Source: Actinoallomurus liliacearum (lineage in GTDB: Bacteria > Actinomycetota > Actinomycetes > Streptosporangiales > Streptosporangiaceae). From it: a DNA stretch of 64,000 nt. Under the pieces are notes generated by a model, which made no database searches, was not told the DNA's origin, and was given only the letters and a program-made list of their open reading frames with translations. Position numbers and translations under genes: made by a program. This document shows, piece after piece, positions 10,791-19,001 of this stretch. The stretch is taken from assembly GCF_039542035.1 (NCBI RefSeq), contig NZ_BAABHJ010000005.1, positions 496,001-560,000 on the forward strand, given 5' to 3'. Position 1 is the stretch's first letter. Each line of letters starts with the position of its first letter.

Positions 10791-13298
10791 ATGTTCGAGA
10801 GGTTTACGGACCGCGCGCGGCGGGTTGTCGTCCTGGCTCAGGAAGAGGCCAGGATGCTCAACCACAACTACATCGGCACCGAGCACATCCTCTTGGGCCT
10901 CATCCACGAGGGCGAGGGTGTTGCCGCCAAGGCTCTGGAGAGTCTGGGCATCAGCCTCGAGGCCGTCCGCCAGCAGGTCGAAGAGATAATCGGCCAGGGG
11001 CAGCAGGCTCCTTCGGGACACATCCCGTTCACTCCGCGGGCGAAGAAGGTCCTTGAGCTGTCGTTGCGTGAGGCGCTGCAGCTCGGCCACAACTACATCG
11101 GGACCGAGCACATCCTGCTGGGCCTGATCCGCGAGGGTGAGGGCGTGGCGGCCCAGGTCCTGGTGAAGCTGGGCGCCGATCTGAACCGCGTCCGCCAGCA
11201 GGTCATCCAGCTGCTGCACGGTTACCAGGGCAAGGAGCCGGCGTCGTCCGGCGGCCCGTCGGAGGCGGCGCCTTCGACCTCGCTGGTGTTGGACCAGTTC
11301 GGCCGCAACCTGACCCAGGCCGCGCGCGAGGGCAAACTCGACCCCGTCATCGGGCGAGAGAAAGAGATCGAGCGGGTCATGCAGGTGCTGTCCCGCCGTA
11401 CCAAGAACAACCCGGTGCTGATCGGGGAGCCCGGCGTCGGCAAGACCGCCGTCGTGGAGGGCCTGTCCCAGAAGATCGTCAAGGGCGAGGTTCCCGAGAC
11501 GCTGAAGGACAAGCAGCTCTACACGCTGGACCTCGGCGCCCTGGTCGCCGGTTCCCGCTACCGCGGTGACTTCGAAGAGCGCCTGAAGAAGGTGCTCAAG
11601 GAGATCCGCACGCGCGGCGACATCATCCTGTTCATCGACGAGCTGCACACGCTCGTCGGGGCGGGCGCCGCCGAGGGCGCGATCGACGCCGCCAGCATCC
11701 TGAAGCCGATGCTGGCCCGCGGTGAGCTGCAGACCATCGGCGCCACGACGCTGGACGAGTACCGCAAGTACCTGGAGAAGGACGCCGCGCTGGAGCGCCG
11801 TTTCCAGCCGATCCAGGTGGCCGAGCCCTCGCTCAGCCACACGATCGAGATCCTCAAGGGCCTGCGGGACCGCTACGAGGCGCACCACCGCGTGTCGATC
11901 ACCGACAGCGCGCTGGTGGCCGCCGCCCAGCTCGCCGACCGCTACATCAGCGACCGGTTCCTGCCCGACAAGGCGATCGACCTCATCGACGAGGCCGGCT
12001 CGCGGATGCGGATCCGCCGCATGACCGCGCCGCCGGACCTGCGCGAGTACGACGAGAAGATCGCCGACGTGCGACGCGAGAAGGAGTCCGCGATCGACGC
12101 GCAGGACTTCGAGAAGGCCGCCGCGCTGCGCGACAAGGAGAAGCAGCTTCTCCAGGCCAAGGCGCAGCGGGAGAAGGAGTGGAAGGCCGGCGACATGGAC
12201 GTCGTCGCCGAGGTCACCGAGGAGCTCATCGCCGAGGTCCTCGCCACGGCCACCGGCATCCCGGTCTTCAAGCTCACCGAGGAGGAGTCCGCGCGGCTGC
12301 TCCGCATGGAGGACGAGCTCCACAAGCGGGTCATCGGCCAGAACGACGCCATCAAGGCGCTGTCCCAGTCGATCCGCCGTACCCGCGCCGGCCTGAAGGA
12401 CCCGAAGCGTCCGGGCGGTTCGTTCATCTTCGCCGGCCCGTCCGGTGTCGGTAAGACGGAGCTGTCCAAGACCCTGGCGGAGTTCCTGTTCGGCGACGAG
12501 GACGCGCTGATCCAGCTCGACATGTCCGAGTTCATGGAGAAGCACACGGTCTCGCGGCTGTTCGGCTCCCCGCCCGGTTACGTCGGGTACGAAGAGGGCG
12601 GCCAGCTGACCGAGAAGGTCCGCCGCAAGCCGTTCTCCGTCGTCCTGTTCGACGAGATCGAGAAGGCCCACCCGGACATCTTCAACTCGCTGCTGCAGAT
12701 CCTGGAGGACGGTCGCCTGACCGACGCCCAGGGCCGGGTCGTCGACTTCAAGAACACCGTCGTGATCATGACGACGAACCTCGGCACCCGCGACATCTCC
12801 AAGGGCGTCTCCGTCGGCTTCGCCCGGGAGAACGACCAGCAGGGGTCGTACGACCGGATGAAGGCGAAGGTCAACGAGGAGCTCAAGCAGCACTTCCGGC
12901 CCGAGTTCCTGAACCGTGTCGACGACACCGTGGTCTTCCACCAGCTCACGCCGAAGGAGATCATCCAGATCGTCGACCTGATGATCGCCAAGGTGGACGA
13001 GCGGCTGAAGGACCGCGACATGGGCATCGAGCTTCGTCAGGAGGCCAAGGACCTGCTGGCCGAGCGCGGGTACGACCCGGTGCTGGGCGCCCGTCCGCTG
13101 CGTCGCACGATCCAGCGGGAGATCGAGGACAACCTGTCCGAGAAGATCCTGTACAACGAGCTGCGCGCCGGCGAGATCGTCATCGTCGGTGTCGAGGGCA
13201 CCGGCGAGACCGCCAAGTTCACCTTCACCGGTGAGCCGAAGCCCGCCTCGGTGCCCGACTCCCCGCCGCCCGCGGCCGAGTCGGTCAACCACCCGTAG
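10791..13298 (+). CDS. clpC: ATP-dependent Clp protease ATPase subunit ClpC
   Basis: An 835-residue Hsp100 unfoldase that feeds substrates to ClpP. Two N-terminal Clp_N repeats (MFERFTDRARRVVVLAQEEARMLN..., then FTPRAKKVLELSLREALQL) are followed by AAA-1 with Walker A GEPGVGKT, a UVR/M-domain (EYDEKIADVRREKESAIDAQ) and AAA-2 with GPSGVGKT and SEFMEKH. The C-terminal D2-small domain ends in a Pro-rich tail. The start is at MFERFT, with GAGGAG 7 bases upstream, rather than at an earlier in-frame codon. All ATPase motifs are intact. A ClgR-type box and a TAGCAT -10 lie upstream, and a strong hairpin follows. Confidence 0.98.
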   Translation: MFERFTDRARRVVVLAQEEARMLNHNYIGTEHILLGLIHEGEGVAAKALESLGISLEAVRQQVEEIIGQGQQAPSGHIPFTPRAKKVLELSLREALQLGHNYIGTEHILLGLIREGEGVAAQVLVKLGADLNRVRQQVIQLLHGYQGKEPASSGGPSEAAPSTSLVLDQFGRNLTQAAREGKLDPVIGREKEIERVMQVLSRRTKNNPVLIGEPGVGKTAVVEGLSQKIVKGEVPETLKDKQLYTLDLGALVAGSRYRGDFEERLKKVLKEIRTRGDIILFIDELHTLVGAGAAEGAIDAASILKPMLARGELQTIGATTLDEYRKYLEKDAALERRFQPIQVAEPSLSHTIEILKGLRDRYEAHHRVSITDSALVAAAQLADRYISDRFLPDKAIDLIDEAGSRMRIRRMTAPPDLREYDEKIADVRREKESAIDAQDFEKAAALRDKEKQLLQAKAQREKEWKAGDMDVVAEVTEELIAEVLATATGIPVFKLTEEESARLLRMEDELHKRVIGQNDAIKALSQSIRRTRAGLKDPKRPGGSFIFAGPSGVGKTELSKTLAEFLFGDEDALIQLDMSEFMEKHTVSRLFGSPPGYVGYEEGGQLTEKVRRKPFSVVLFDEIEKAHPDIFNSLLQILEDGRLTDAQGRVVDFKNTVVIMTTNLGTRDISKGVSVGFARENDQQGSYDRMKAKVNEELKQHFRPEFLNRVDDTVVFHQLTPKEIIQIVDLMIAKVDERLKDRDMGIELRQEAKDLLAERGYDPVLGARPLRRTIQREIEDNLSEKILYNELRAGEIVIVGVEGTGETAKFTFTGEPKPASVPDSPPPAAESVNHP

Positions 13299-13311
13299 TA
13301 CGAGCACGTCA

Positions 13312-13345
13312 GAGGCCCCGCGTTCCGCACGGAACGCGGGGCCTC
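13312..13345 (+). terminator. clpC terminator
   Basis: A perfect 15-bp stem (GAGGCCCCGCGTTCC and its complement) with a 4-base loop, 13 bases after the clpC stop. It is followed by a weak GTCGTT tract. Confidence 0.9.
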
Positions 13346-13491
13346 GTCGTTGCGTCAAATGGTCATTGCGAAGTGGATCGTTATCCGTGCGGTCTCTCGC
13401 AACGCCTCCGGACTAACTGGGGCGTTTTACGCAAATCGGGTGATGCGTTCCCCAACCAGAGTGGGGTCGCAACAAAAACGAAAGGAACGAC

Positions 13492-14274
13492 ATGTCGATC
13501 GTAGGCATGAGTGGTGTGGACCTGAGCAACTTCGACCTCGTCGTCAAAGCAGGCGAGGAGGTCGAACGCGCCGACGTCACCGGCCTCGTCGCCGTCCTCA
13601 ACGGCGGGAAGCTGCGGGCCGACACCGTGACCGGTCGCCTCTTCGTGTACGAAGGCGGCCAGGCCACGATCGGTGAGGTCACCACCGACGACAACCCGGG
13701 CATGATCGGCAGCATGATGCGAGGCGGCGTCGACCTCCTCGGCCGGGCGACGATCGGCAAGGTTCACAGCGGAGGCCACGTCTGGGTCTCCGGTGTCGCC
13801 GATGCCACCATCGGCGAGGTGTCCGGTGCCGAGAGCCGCGTCGTCCTCAGCGAGGGCGGCCACGCGACCATCGGTGAGGTCTTCGGCGAGGCGATCGTCA
13901 CCGTCGAGACCAGCACCAAGGCCGTGATCGGCGAGATCCGCGGCCAGGGCAAGGCCATCGTCAAGGGCCGGGCCACCATCACCAAGGTCTTCGACGAAGG
14001 CTGCGTCGAGGTCGGCGGGCACGTCGGCGTCGGCACGGTCATCGACTACGGCCGTGTCGATGTGGAGCTCGGTGGTGAGGCCGGGATCGGCAAGGTGTCC
14101 CGCAAGGGCCGCCTCCGCGTGTGCCGGGGTGCCCAGGCGACCGTCGGCGACCTCTTCGACAAGGGCATCGTCACCACGTGGAGTGCCGAGGTCACCATCC
14201 TCAAGGCCCACGAGGGCGGAGTCGTCGACGGCGGAGACGAGAACGTGGTCACCATCGTCGAGGACCTCCGCTAA
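13492..14274 (+). CDS. Repeat protein with predicted beta-solenoid fold, unknown function
   Basis: A 260-residue protein built from about ten 17-22 residue repeats with consensus x-A-T-I-G-x-V-x-x-x-G-x-V-x-V-x-x-G. Examples are GQATIGEV, GRATIGKV, DATIGEV, GHATIGEV, KAVIGEI, RATITKV, HVGVGTV, EAGIGKV and AQATVGDL. Alternating small/hydrophobic residues with regularly spaced Gly are typical of beta-helix stacks such as bactofilins. There is no signal peptide, TM segment or catalytic motif, so a cytoplasmic structural or binding role is likely (inference). GAAAGGAA precedes the ATG and a hairpin follows. It lies downstream of clpC but after its terminator, so it is its own unit. I do not recognise a named family. 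Confidence 0.85.
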   Translation: MSIVGMSGVDLSNFDLVVKAGEEVERADVTGLVAVLNGGKLRADTVTGRLFVYEGGQATIGEVTTDDNPGMIGSMMRGGVDLLGRATIGKVHSGGHVWVSGVADATIGEVSGAESRVVLSEGGHATIGEVFGEAIVTVETSTKAVIGEIRGQGKAIVKGRATITKVFDEGCVEVGGHVGVGTVIDYGRVDVELGGEAGIGKVSRKGRLRVCRGAQATVGDLFDKGIVTTWSAEVTILKAHEGGVVDGGDENVVTIVEDLR

Positions 14275-14334
14275 CCGCTTCGGCGCCGACGCGTCGGGGT
14301 TCCAACACACGATCATTCGATCGCTCCCACATGC

Positions 14335-14362
14335 GAGAGGGCCCGCACCAGCGGGCCCTCTC
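14335..14362 (+). terminator. Terminator after the beta-solenoid gene
   Basis: A perfect 12-bp stem (GAGAGGGCCCGC with GCGGGCCCTCTC) and ACCA loop, followed by TTCGTTGT. Confidence 0.85.
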
Positions 14363-14497
14363 TTCGTTGTGGGTGGACGTGTCGAACGCTCGGTGAAGCT
14401 GAGCTGGGCACCCGAAATAGTGCGGGATGTCGGCTGGTGGCAGGCTGTTGACCGAGCTTTTCGCTCGCCGCGCGGCATTCGAGGGAGAGGGAGACGA

Positions 14498-15466
14498 ATG
14501 GAGTACGTGAAACTCGGCACGACCGGCATGGACGTGTCGCGGATCTGCGTGGGGTGCATGAGCTTCGGCCTGCCCGACCGGGGGAACCACGCCTGGACCC
14601 TGGACGAGGAGCAGAGCCGCCCGCTGATCCGTCGCGCCGCCGAGGCCGGGATCAACTTCTTCGACACCGCCAACGTCTACTCGGACGGCACCAGCGAGGA
14701 GATCGTCGGCCGGGCCCTGGCCGACTACGCCCGGCGAGACGAGATCGTCCTGGCGACCAAGGTGCACGGGCGGATGCGGCCCGGCCCGAACGGCGGCGGG
14801 CTGTCCCGTAAGGCGATCATGACGGAGATCGACAACAGCCTGCGCCGTCTCGGCACCGACTACGTCGACCTCTACCAGATCCACCGCTGGGACCCCTCGA
14901 CGCCCATCGAGGAGACCATGGAGGCGCTGCACGACGTGGTGAAGGCCGGCAAGGCCCGCTACATCGGCGCCTCGTCCATGTACGCCTGGCAGTTCGCCAA
15001 GGCGCAGTTCACCGCGGAACGGCGCGGGTGGACGCGCTTCGTGACCATGCAGAACCACTACAACCTCCTCTACCGAGAGGAGGAGCGCGAGATGATGCCG
15101 CTCTGCGCGGACCAGGGCGTCGGCGTCATCCCGTGGAGCCCGCTGGCCCGTGGCCGTCTCACCCGCGCCTGGGACGAGACGACCCACCGCACCGCCACCG
15201 ACGAGTTCGGCAAGACCCTCTACCAGGAGGGCGACCGGGAGATCGTCGAGGCCGTCACCGAGATCGCCGAGGCACGTGGCGTGCCGCGCGCCCAGGTGGC
15301 GCTCGCCTGGGTGCTGAGCAAGCCGTTCGTCACGGCGCCGATCGTCGGCATGGGACGGGACCGGCACCTCGACGACGCCCTGGCCGCGTTGGAGCTGCGG
15401 CTCACCGACGACGAGATCGCCCGGCTGGAGAAGCCCTACACCCCGCGCGCGGTCGCCGGCTTCTGA
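14498..15466 (+). CDS. Aldo/keto reductase
   Basis: A 322-residue (alpha/beta)8-barrel NADPH-dependent oxidoreductase of the YhdN/AKR11-14-like group. The tetrad is visible: Asp in FFDTANVYSDG, Tyr in the same motif, Lys in VLATKVHG, and His in YQIHRWDP. The C-terminal cofactor segment is APIVGMGRDRHLDDALAAL. GGGAGAGGGAGAC precedes the ATG. It is monocistronic by appearance. The substrate cannot be predicted; such enzymes usually reduce aldehydes or ketones from stress or secondary metabolism. A second AKR lies at 53180-54151. Confidence 0.92.
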   Translation: MEYVKLGTTGMDVSRICVGCMSFGLPDRGNHAWTLDEEQSRPLIRRAAEAGINFFDTANVYSDGTSEEIVGRALADYARRDEIVLATKVHGRMRPGPNGGGLSRKAIMTEIDNSLRRLGTDYVDLYQIHRWDPSTPIEETMEALHDVVKAGKARYIGASSMYAWQFAKAQFTAERRGWTRFVTMQNHYNLLYREEEREMMPLCADQGVGVIPWSPLARGRLTRAWDETTHRTATDEFGKTLYQEGDREIVEAVTEIAEARGVPRAQVALAWVLSKPFVTAPIVGMGRDRHLDDALAALELRLTDDEIARLEKPYTPRAVAGF

Positions 15467-15473
15467 TCCTCGG

Positions 15474-15587
15474 TCATCCCACGGACGGGTAGACCTCCAC
15501 ATCGCGCGCACGGCGGGCCGCGCGCTTGAAGACCTCCGTCTGCGTGGGGCGCTGGGCGATTTCAGTGAGTGTTCCGGAATGACGCAT
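15474..15587 (-). CDS. Possible 37-residue small protein
   Basis: The frame runs from an ATG (MRHSGTLTEIAQRPTQTEVF) through a basic helix (KRAARRARDVEVYPSVG) to TGA. Codons in the second half are GC3-rich, but there is no clear ribosome-binding site and no recognised family. It could equally be the tail of a decayed gene. It is the only content noticed in this intergenic stretch. Confidence 0.3.
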   Translation of the reverse strand: MRHSGTLTEIAQRPTQTEVFKRAARRARDVEVYPSVG

Positions 15588-15753
15588 TTTTCAGGTGGGT
15601 GGCCCGCCATTCTCCGAGCATTCCGCTCGGTGGCCGGGTCACCCGCCGTCGATCCGGTCGCCGCGCCCCTGGCACCGCATTGATGATCTTGTGAGGGGGT
15701 GGCCTGTCCTGGATTAAGATCACTTGCTCCAGGCACCTTACGGAAGGTCGCGC

Positions 15754-16587
15754 GTGGAGACGAGCGAGGTCAACGGCGGGTCGACGGGCGCCGCGCAGGG
15801 GTCGGATCTGCGCATCGACATCGCGCATTCCGCGCGGATCTACGACTACATGCTCGGCGGTAAGGACAATTTCGCGGCGGATCGCGCCGCGGCCGACGAG
15901 ATCGCCAAGCACCTGCCCACCCTGCCGGTCTCGATGCGGGCCAACCGCGACTTCATGCTCCGTATGACCCGGTATCTGGTCACCGAGCTGGGCATCCGGC
16001 AGTTCCTGGACATCGGCACCGGTCTGCCGACCTCCCCGAACCTCCACGAGGTCGCCCAGGGGATCGCGCCGGAGACCCGCGTGGTGTACGTCGACAATGA
16101 CCCGATCGTGCTGGCGCACGCGCGGGCGCTGCTGACCAGTTCCGCCAAGGGCAGGACCGCCTACATCGACGCCGATCTCCGGGACACCAAGGCCATACTG
16201 GAGTCCGCCGACCTCCGCGACACCCTGGACCTGAGCCGGCCGGTCGCGCTGACCCTCATCGCGATCCTGCAGTTCTTCGTCGACGAGGACGAGGCCCTTG
16301 CGGTCGTACGGTCCCTGATGGCGCCGCTGGCGCCCGGCAGCGTGCTCGCCCTGTCGGTGGTGCCCACGGCGGACGAGGAGAGTCCGCTGGCGAGCGGGGT
16401 GCAGGCGTACCGCTCGCAGGGCATTCCGATGAAGATGCGCACCGCGGCCGAGACCGAGCGCTTCTTCGAGGGCCTCGACCTGATCGAGCCGGGGGTCGTC
16501 AAGGTCACCGAGTGGCACCCCGGCGGGCCGGTCGACCTGGCTGATCCGGTGCCCCACATGGTGGGCGGCGTCGCCGTCAAGCGCTGA
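15754..16587 (+). CDS. SAM-dependent methyltransferase, DUF574/Methyltransf_19 family
   Basis: A 277-residue protein of the large actinomycete family once called DUF574. The family signature AHSARIYDYMLGGKDNFAADR lies at residues about 24-44, the SAM-binding loop is FLDIGTGLPTSPNLHEVA, and the acidic strand-2 end is VVYVDNDPIVLAHARALL. PVALTLIAILQFF and LSVVP follow. GGAAGG is 6 bases before the chosen GTG. Members are highly multiplied in Streptomyces and relatives, but their substrates are unknown. Confidence 0.93.
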   Translation: METSEVNGGSTGAAQGSDLRIDIAHSARIYDYMLGGKDNFAADRAAADEIAKHLPTLPVSMRANRDFMLRMTRYLVTELGIRQFLDIGTGLPTSPNLHEVAQGIAPETRVVYVDNDPIVLAHARALLTSSAKGRTAYIDADLRDTKAILESADLRDTLDLSRPVALTLIAILQFFVDEDEALAVVRSLMAPLAPGSVLALSVVPTADEESPLASGVQAYRSQGIPMKMRTAAETERFFEGLDLIEPGVVKVTEWHPGGPVDLADPVPHMVGGVAVKR

Positions 16588-16738
16588 ACCGCTTTCAAGG
16601 ATTCACGGATCCGCGCCGCTACCTTGCCGACGGGCGGCAGGGCCGGACGGTCCTACCTGGTTCGGCATCAAGGGTCGAACCGTCCATCCGCTGCTCTCGC
16701 GGAAGGACCCAAAAAGGGCGAAATGGAAGGGTCCCGAA

Positions 16739-16921
16739 ATGAACCGTAAGCCGCCTCAACTTCTCTCGTGTGGCAACTGCTACGGAACGTGTGCCTGTAA
16801 GTCCCTGAGGTCCGTCGCGGACTACCTCCGGGAAGAAGCCGCCGCCGACATGGCGGAAGGCAACGTCAGCGGCGCGGCCGAGAACCTGGCAGCCGCTCGC
16901 GTGCTCGACCGCGGCCTCTGA
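16739..16921 (+). CDS. Small Cys-rich hypothetical protein
   Basis: A 60-residue protein with an N-terminal cluster LLSCGNCYGTCACKS (CxxCxxxCxC), followed by an amphipathic helical part (SVADYLREEAAADMAEGNVSGAAENLAAARVLD). Four clustered cysteines suggest metal binding or redox sensing. GGAAGG lies 8 bases upstream and a very strong terminator follows, so it looks like a genuine single-gene unit. No family was recognised. Confidence 0.65.
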   Translation: MNRKPPQLLSCGNCYGTCACKSLRSVADYLREEAAADMAEGNVSGAAENLAAARVLDRGL

Positions 16922-16954
16922 TGATCAACATGGCCGGCCGACAACGGCCGGCGG

Positions 16955-16991
16955 CTGGCCCCCGGACGCGCGATGCGCGTCCGGGGGCCAG
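16955..16991 (+). terminator. Strong terminator hairpin
   Basis: A perfect 17-bp inverted repeat (CTGGCCCCCGGACGCGC and complement) with a 3-base loop GAT. It ends the small Cys-rich gene. Confidence 0.9.
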
Positions 16992-17179
16992 GTCTTACCG
17001 ATGCCCAGCAGTTGGAATGCCTTCTCGCGCCGCAGGACTCATGAGCGCCGATGCCGCGCAGGGACCGACGGCGTCGGCCGCCTGGCGTCATCGCCTGGCA
17101 AACCGGATACGACAAGGGCGGCGGTTGATCGGTGCCGTCGAACCCGACGACACCGTCGGCACCTACATCGTCAGCGGCA

Positions 17180-17335
17180 TGGCAGACCGGTAAGAGCGTG
17201 ACCGCGGTCAACCTGAGCTGGAACGGCCACCTGCGCCCCGGCGCGTCCGCGGCCGTCGGGTTCACCGGCGCCTGGACCGGCCGGAATCCGGTGCCGACGG
17301 CGTTCACCCTGAACGGGCAGAAGTGCGGTAGCTGA
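17180..17335 (+). pseudogene. Remnant of a family 2 carbohydrate-binding module (CBM2)
   Basis: The last 50 or so codons before a stop read WQTGKSVTAVNLSWNGHL...GFTGAWTGRNPVPTAFTLNG, closing with a Cys. That is the C-terminal half of a CBM2 cellulose/chitin-binding domain, including the second conserved Trp, the NPVP turn and the closing Cys. The N-terminal half of the module, its paired Cys, a signal peptide and any catalytic domain are missing upstream, where frames are broken. A terminator still follows. It is probably the tail of a deleted secreted glycosidase. Confidence 0.7.
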
Positions 17336-17345
17336 TCAAAGGCTC

Positions 17346-17371
17346 GGAGGCCCGCCACCGTGCGGGCCTCC
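17346..17371 (+). terminator. Terminator after the CBM2 remnant
   Basis: GGAGGCCCGC and GCGGGCCTCC form a perfect 10-bp stem with a 6-base loop. It may also serve the convergent PadR gene. Confidence 0.7.
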
Positions 17372-17421
17372 GGCTCGGGCCGCGCCGTCTCGCGGGTCCG
17401 GCCGGGGTGTGAGTCCGCGGC

Positions 17422-18039
17422 TCAGGTCTCACCATCGGCCGCGCGGGCGGCCGGCGCGGCGTCGTCGCCCGTGGCCGGGACCGCCGGGGGGACGGTCCGG
17501 GCCCACTCGGCCCAGTCGGCCAGCGCCTGGTAGATCCGGGTCGCGGCCTCCACGGCCACGCGCATGGACCGGGTCTGGCCGCTCGTCCCGAAGTCACCGC
17601 GGTCCTTGGCCGCCGCGTAGCCGCGCGCGACCTCGGCGATCTCGGCGAAGAACTCCTGCTCGCGGCGCAGGTGCGCCTGGAGGTCGTCGGGCTCCATGAG
17701 CCAGAAGAAGAACGACCGGAGGACGGACTCGATGCGGAGAGTGTGGTCGACCTTCTCCTCGGTCAGCCAGCGGCGTATCTCGGCCAGTCCGGTCTCGGTG
17801 ATCCGGTACGCCTTCCGGCCGCGCGGGCCGTGGCTGTCCACCTCGATCATCCCGGCGTCGGAGAGCCGGGACAGCTCCGCGTAGATCTTCGGGTGCTGGG
17901 CCGGCCACACCGGACCGAGGTGCTCCTCGAAGCGCCGGGCCAGGTCGTAGCCGCTGGCCGGTCCTTCGGCGAGCAGCCCGAGCAGGCCATGCCGCAGCGA
18001 CACTGCCTCACCGTCCTCACTCGTGAATCGGACGTCCAT
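17422..18039 (-). CDS. PadR family transcriptional regulator
   Basis: A 205-residue PadR/Vir-type repressor. The winged HTH spans residues about 14-90 (LRHGLLGLLAEGPASGYDLARRFEEHLGPVWPAQHPKIYAELSRLSDAGMIE, then the RKAYRIT wing). A C-terminal helical dimerisation domain follows (LRREQEFFAEIAEVARGYAA). AGGAGG lies 10 bases before the ATG. It is divergent from two SDR genes, and two overlapping PadR boxes lie in the 77-bp gap, so it very likely represses itself and the SDR operon. Confidence 0.93.
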   Translation of the reverse strand: MDVRFTSEDGEAVSLRHGLLGLLAEGPASGYDLARRFEEHLGPVWPAQHPKIYAELSRLSDAGMIEVDSHGPRGRKAYRITETGLAEIRRWLTEEKVDHTLRIESVLRSFFFWLMEPDDLQAHLRREQEFFAEIAEVARGYAAAKDRGDFGTSGQTRSMRVAVEAATRIYQALADWAEWARTVPPAVPATGDDAAPAARAADGET

Positions 18040-18074
18040 CTTGACATGTCCTCCTGGGACGGCTCATGATCCTC

Positions 18075-18104
18075 ATGTCCCAAAGTACATGTCCCAAGGT
18101 ACAT
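18075..18104. promoter_or_regulatory. Double PadR operator (two ATGT-N8-ACAT boxes)
   Basis: Two copies of ATGT-CCCAA(A/G)GT-ACAT overlap by two bases, giving a 14-bp periodic direct repeat. The ATGT-N8-ACAT pattern is the known PadR box. The site lies between the PadR gene and the divergent SDR, 13 bases before the SDR start codon. Confidence 0.8.
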
Positions 18105-18116
18105 GTGAGGTCGAAC

Positions 18117-18974
18117 ATGAGTCAGGCAGCGCAGCGGAACGAGCGCGCGGTCTTCGTCACCGGAGCCGCCGGAGGAATCGGCACCGCGACGGTCCGCGCC
18201 CTGGCCGAGCGGGGCTACCGCGTCTACGCCGGGGTGCGCCGCGACGCCCCACACCTGCGAGAACTGCGGAGAGTGGACCAGATCCAGGCCGACGTCACCG
18301 ACCCGGACAGCGTCGCCGAGGCCGCCGCGGAGGTCGCGCGGCTCCAGGACGGCCAGGGCCTGCACGCCGTCGTCAACAACGCGGGGATCATCATCCAGGG
18401 CCCCCTGGAACTGGTGCCCGCCGACGAGCTGCGCCGCCAGTTCGCCATCAACGTCTTCGGGCCCGCCGAGGTCGTACGGGCGTTCGCGCCGCTGCTCTGG
18501 AAGGGCCACGGCCGCCTGATCAACATCAGCGCTCCGACGGGCAGGCTCGCGGCGCCGTTCGCCGCTCCGATCTCGGCGAGCAAGGCCGCGCTCGACTCAC
18601 TGTCCGACGCCCTCCGCATCGAGCTCGGAGCACAGGGCATCGCCGTCGTCACCGTCATCCCGGGGGCCGTCGAGACGCCGATCTTCGCGAAGGCGGATCA
18701 GGCGGCCGAGGCCGCCCTCGCGGACGCCGACCCCGCGCGCCTGGCGCTCTACCGGCCGCAGCTGGCGGCCGTGGGCGCCGCCCTCGCGAAGATGCGGCAG
18801 TCCAAGCCCGAGACGGTCGCCGCCACGATCGTCAAGGCGATCGAAGCGTCCCGGCCGAAGACGCGGTACCTGGCCAACTCCGACGTCCGGCCGATGCTGC
18901 TCATCGCACGGTTGCCCGTCAGGCTCCGGGACCGGCTGATCGTACGGGTCCTCGGCCTGGCCAAAGCGACCTGA
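18117..18974 (+). CDS. SDR family protein lacking the catalytic tyrosine
   Basis: A 285-residue classical SDR-like protein. The NAD(P) motif is TGAAGGIG (residues about 16-23) and NNAG is in place. At the active site the usual YxxxK reads ISASK (PISASKAALDSL), so the catalytic Tyr is Ile while the Lys is kept. The C-terminal part resembles retinol-dehydrogenase-like SDRs. GAGG lies 6 bases before the ATG. It is followed after 27 bases by a second SDR and is divergent from PadR, whose boxes overlap the promoter region. It may bind rather than turn over a substrate, or use another residue (inference). Confidence 0.88.
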   Translation: MSQAAQRNERAVFVTGAAGGIGTATVRALAERGYRVYAGVRRDAPHLRELRRVDQIQADVTDPDSVAEAAAEVARLQDGQGLHAVVNNAGIIIQGPLELVPADELRRQFAINVFGPAEVVRAFAPLLWKGHGRLINISAPTGRLAAPFAAPISASKAALDSLSDALRIELGAQGIAVVTVIPGAVETPIFAKADQAAEAALADADPARLALYRPQLAAVGAALAKMRQSKPETVAATIVKAIEASRPKTRYLANSDVRPMLLIARLPVRLRDRLIVRVLGLAKAT

Positions 18975-19001
18975 ACTCACCTGGATCACGAGGGGGAAGA
19001 G

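Noticed and set aside
10566..13358. A 930-codon open frame on the reverse strand of clpC
   Set aside because: It is antisense to a fully conserved ClpC; the translation is Leu/Gly/Asp/Val-rich with no recognisable motif, as expected for the mirror frame of GC3-rich coding DNA.
16921..17193. A 90-codon frame after the Cys-rich gene
   Set aside because: It crosses a 17-bp perfect terminator hairpin and has no homology; the only real coding trace nearby is the CBM2 tail in another frame.
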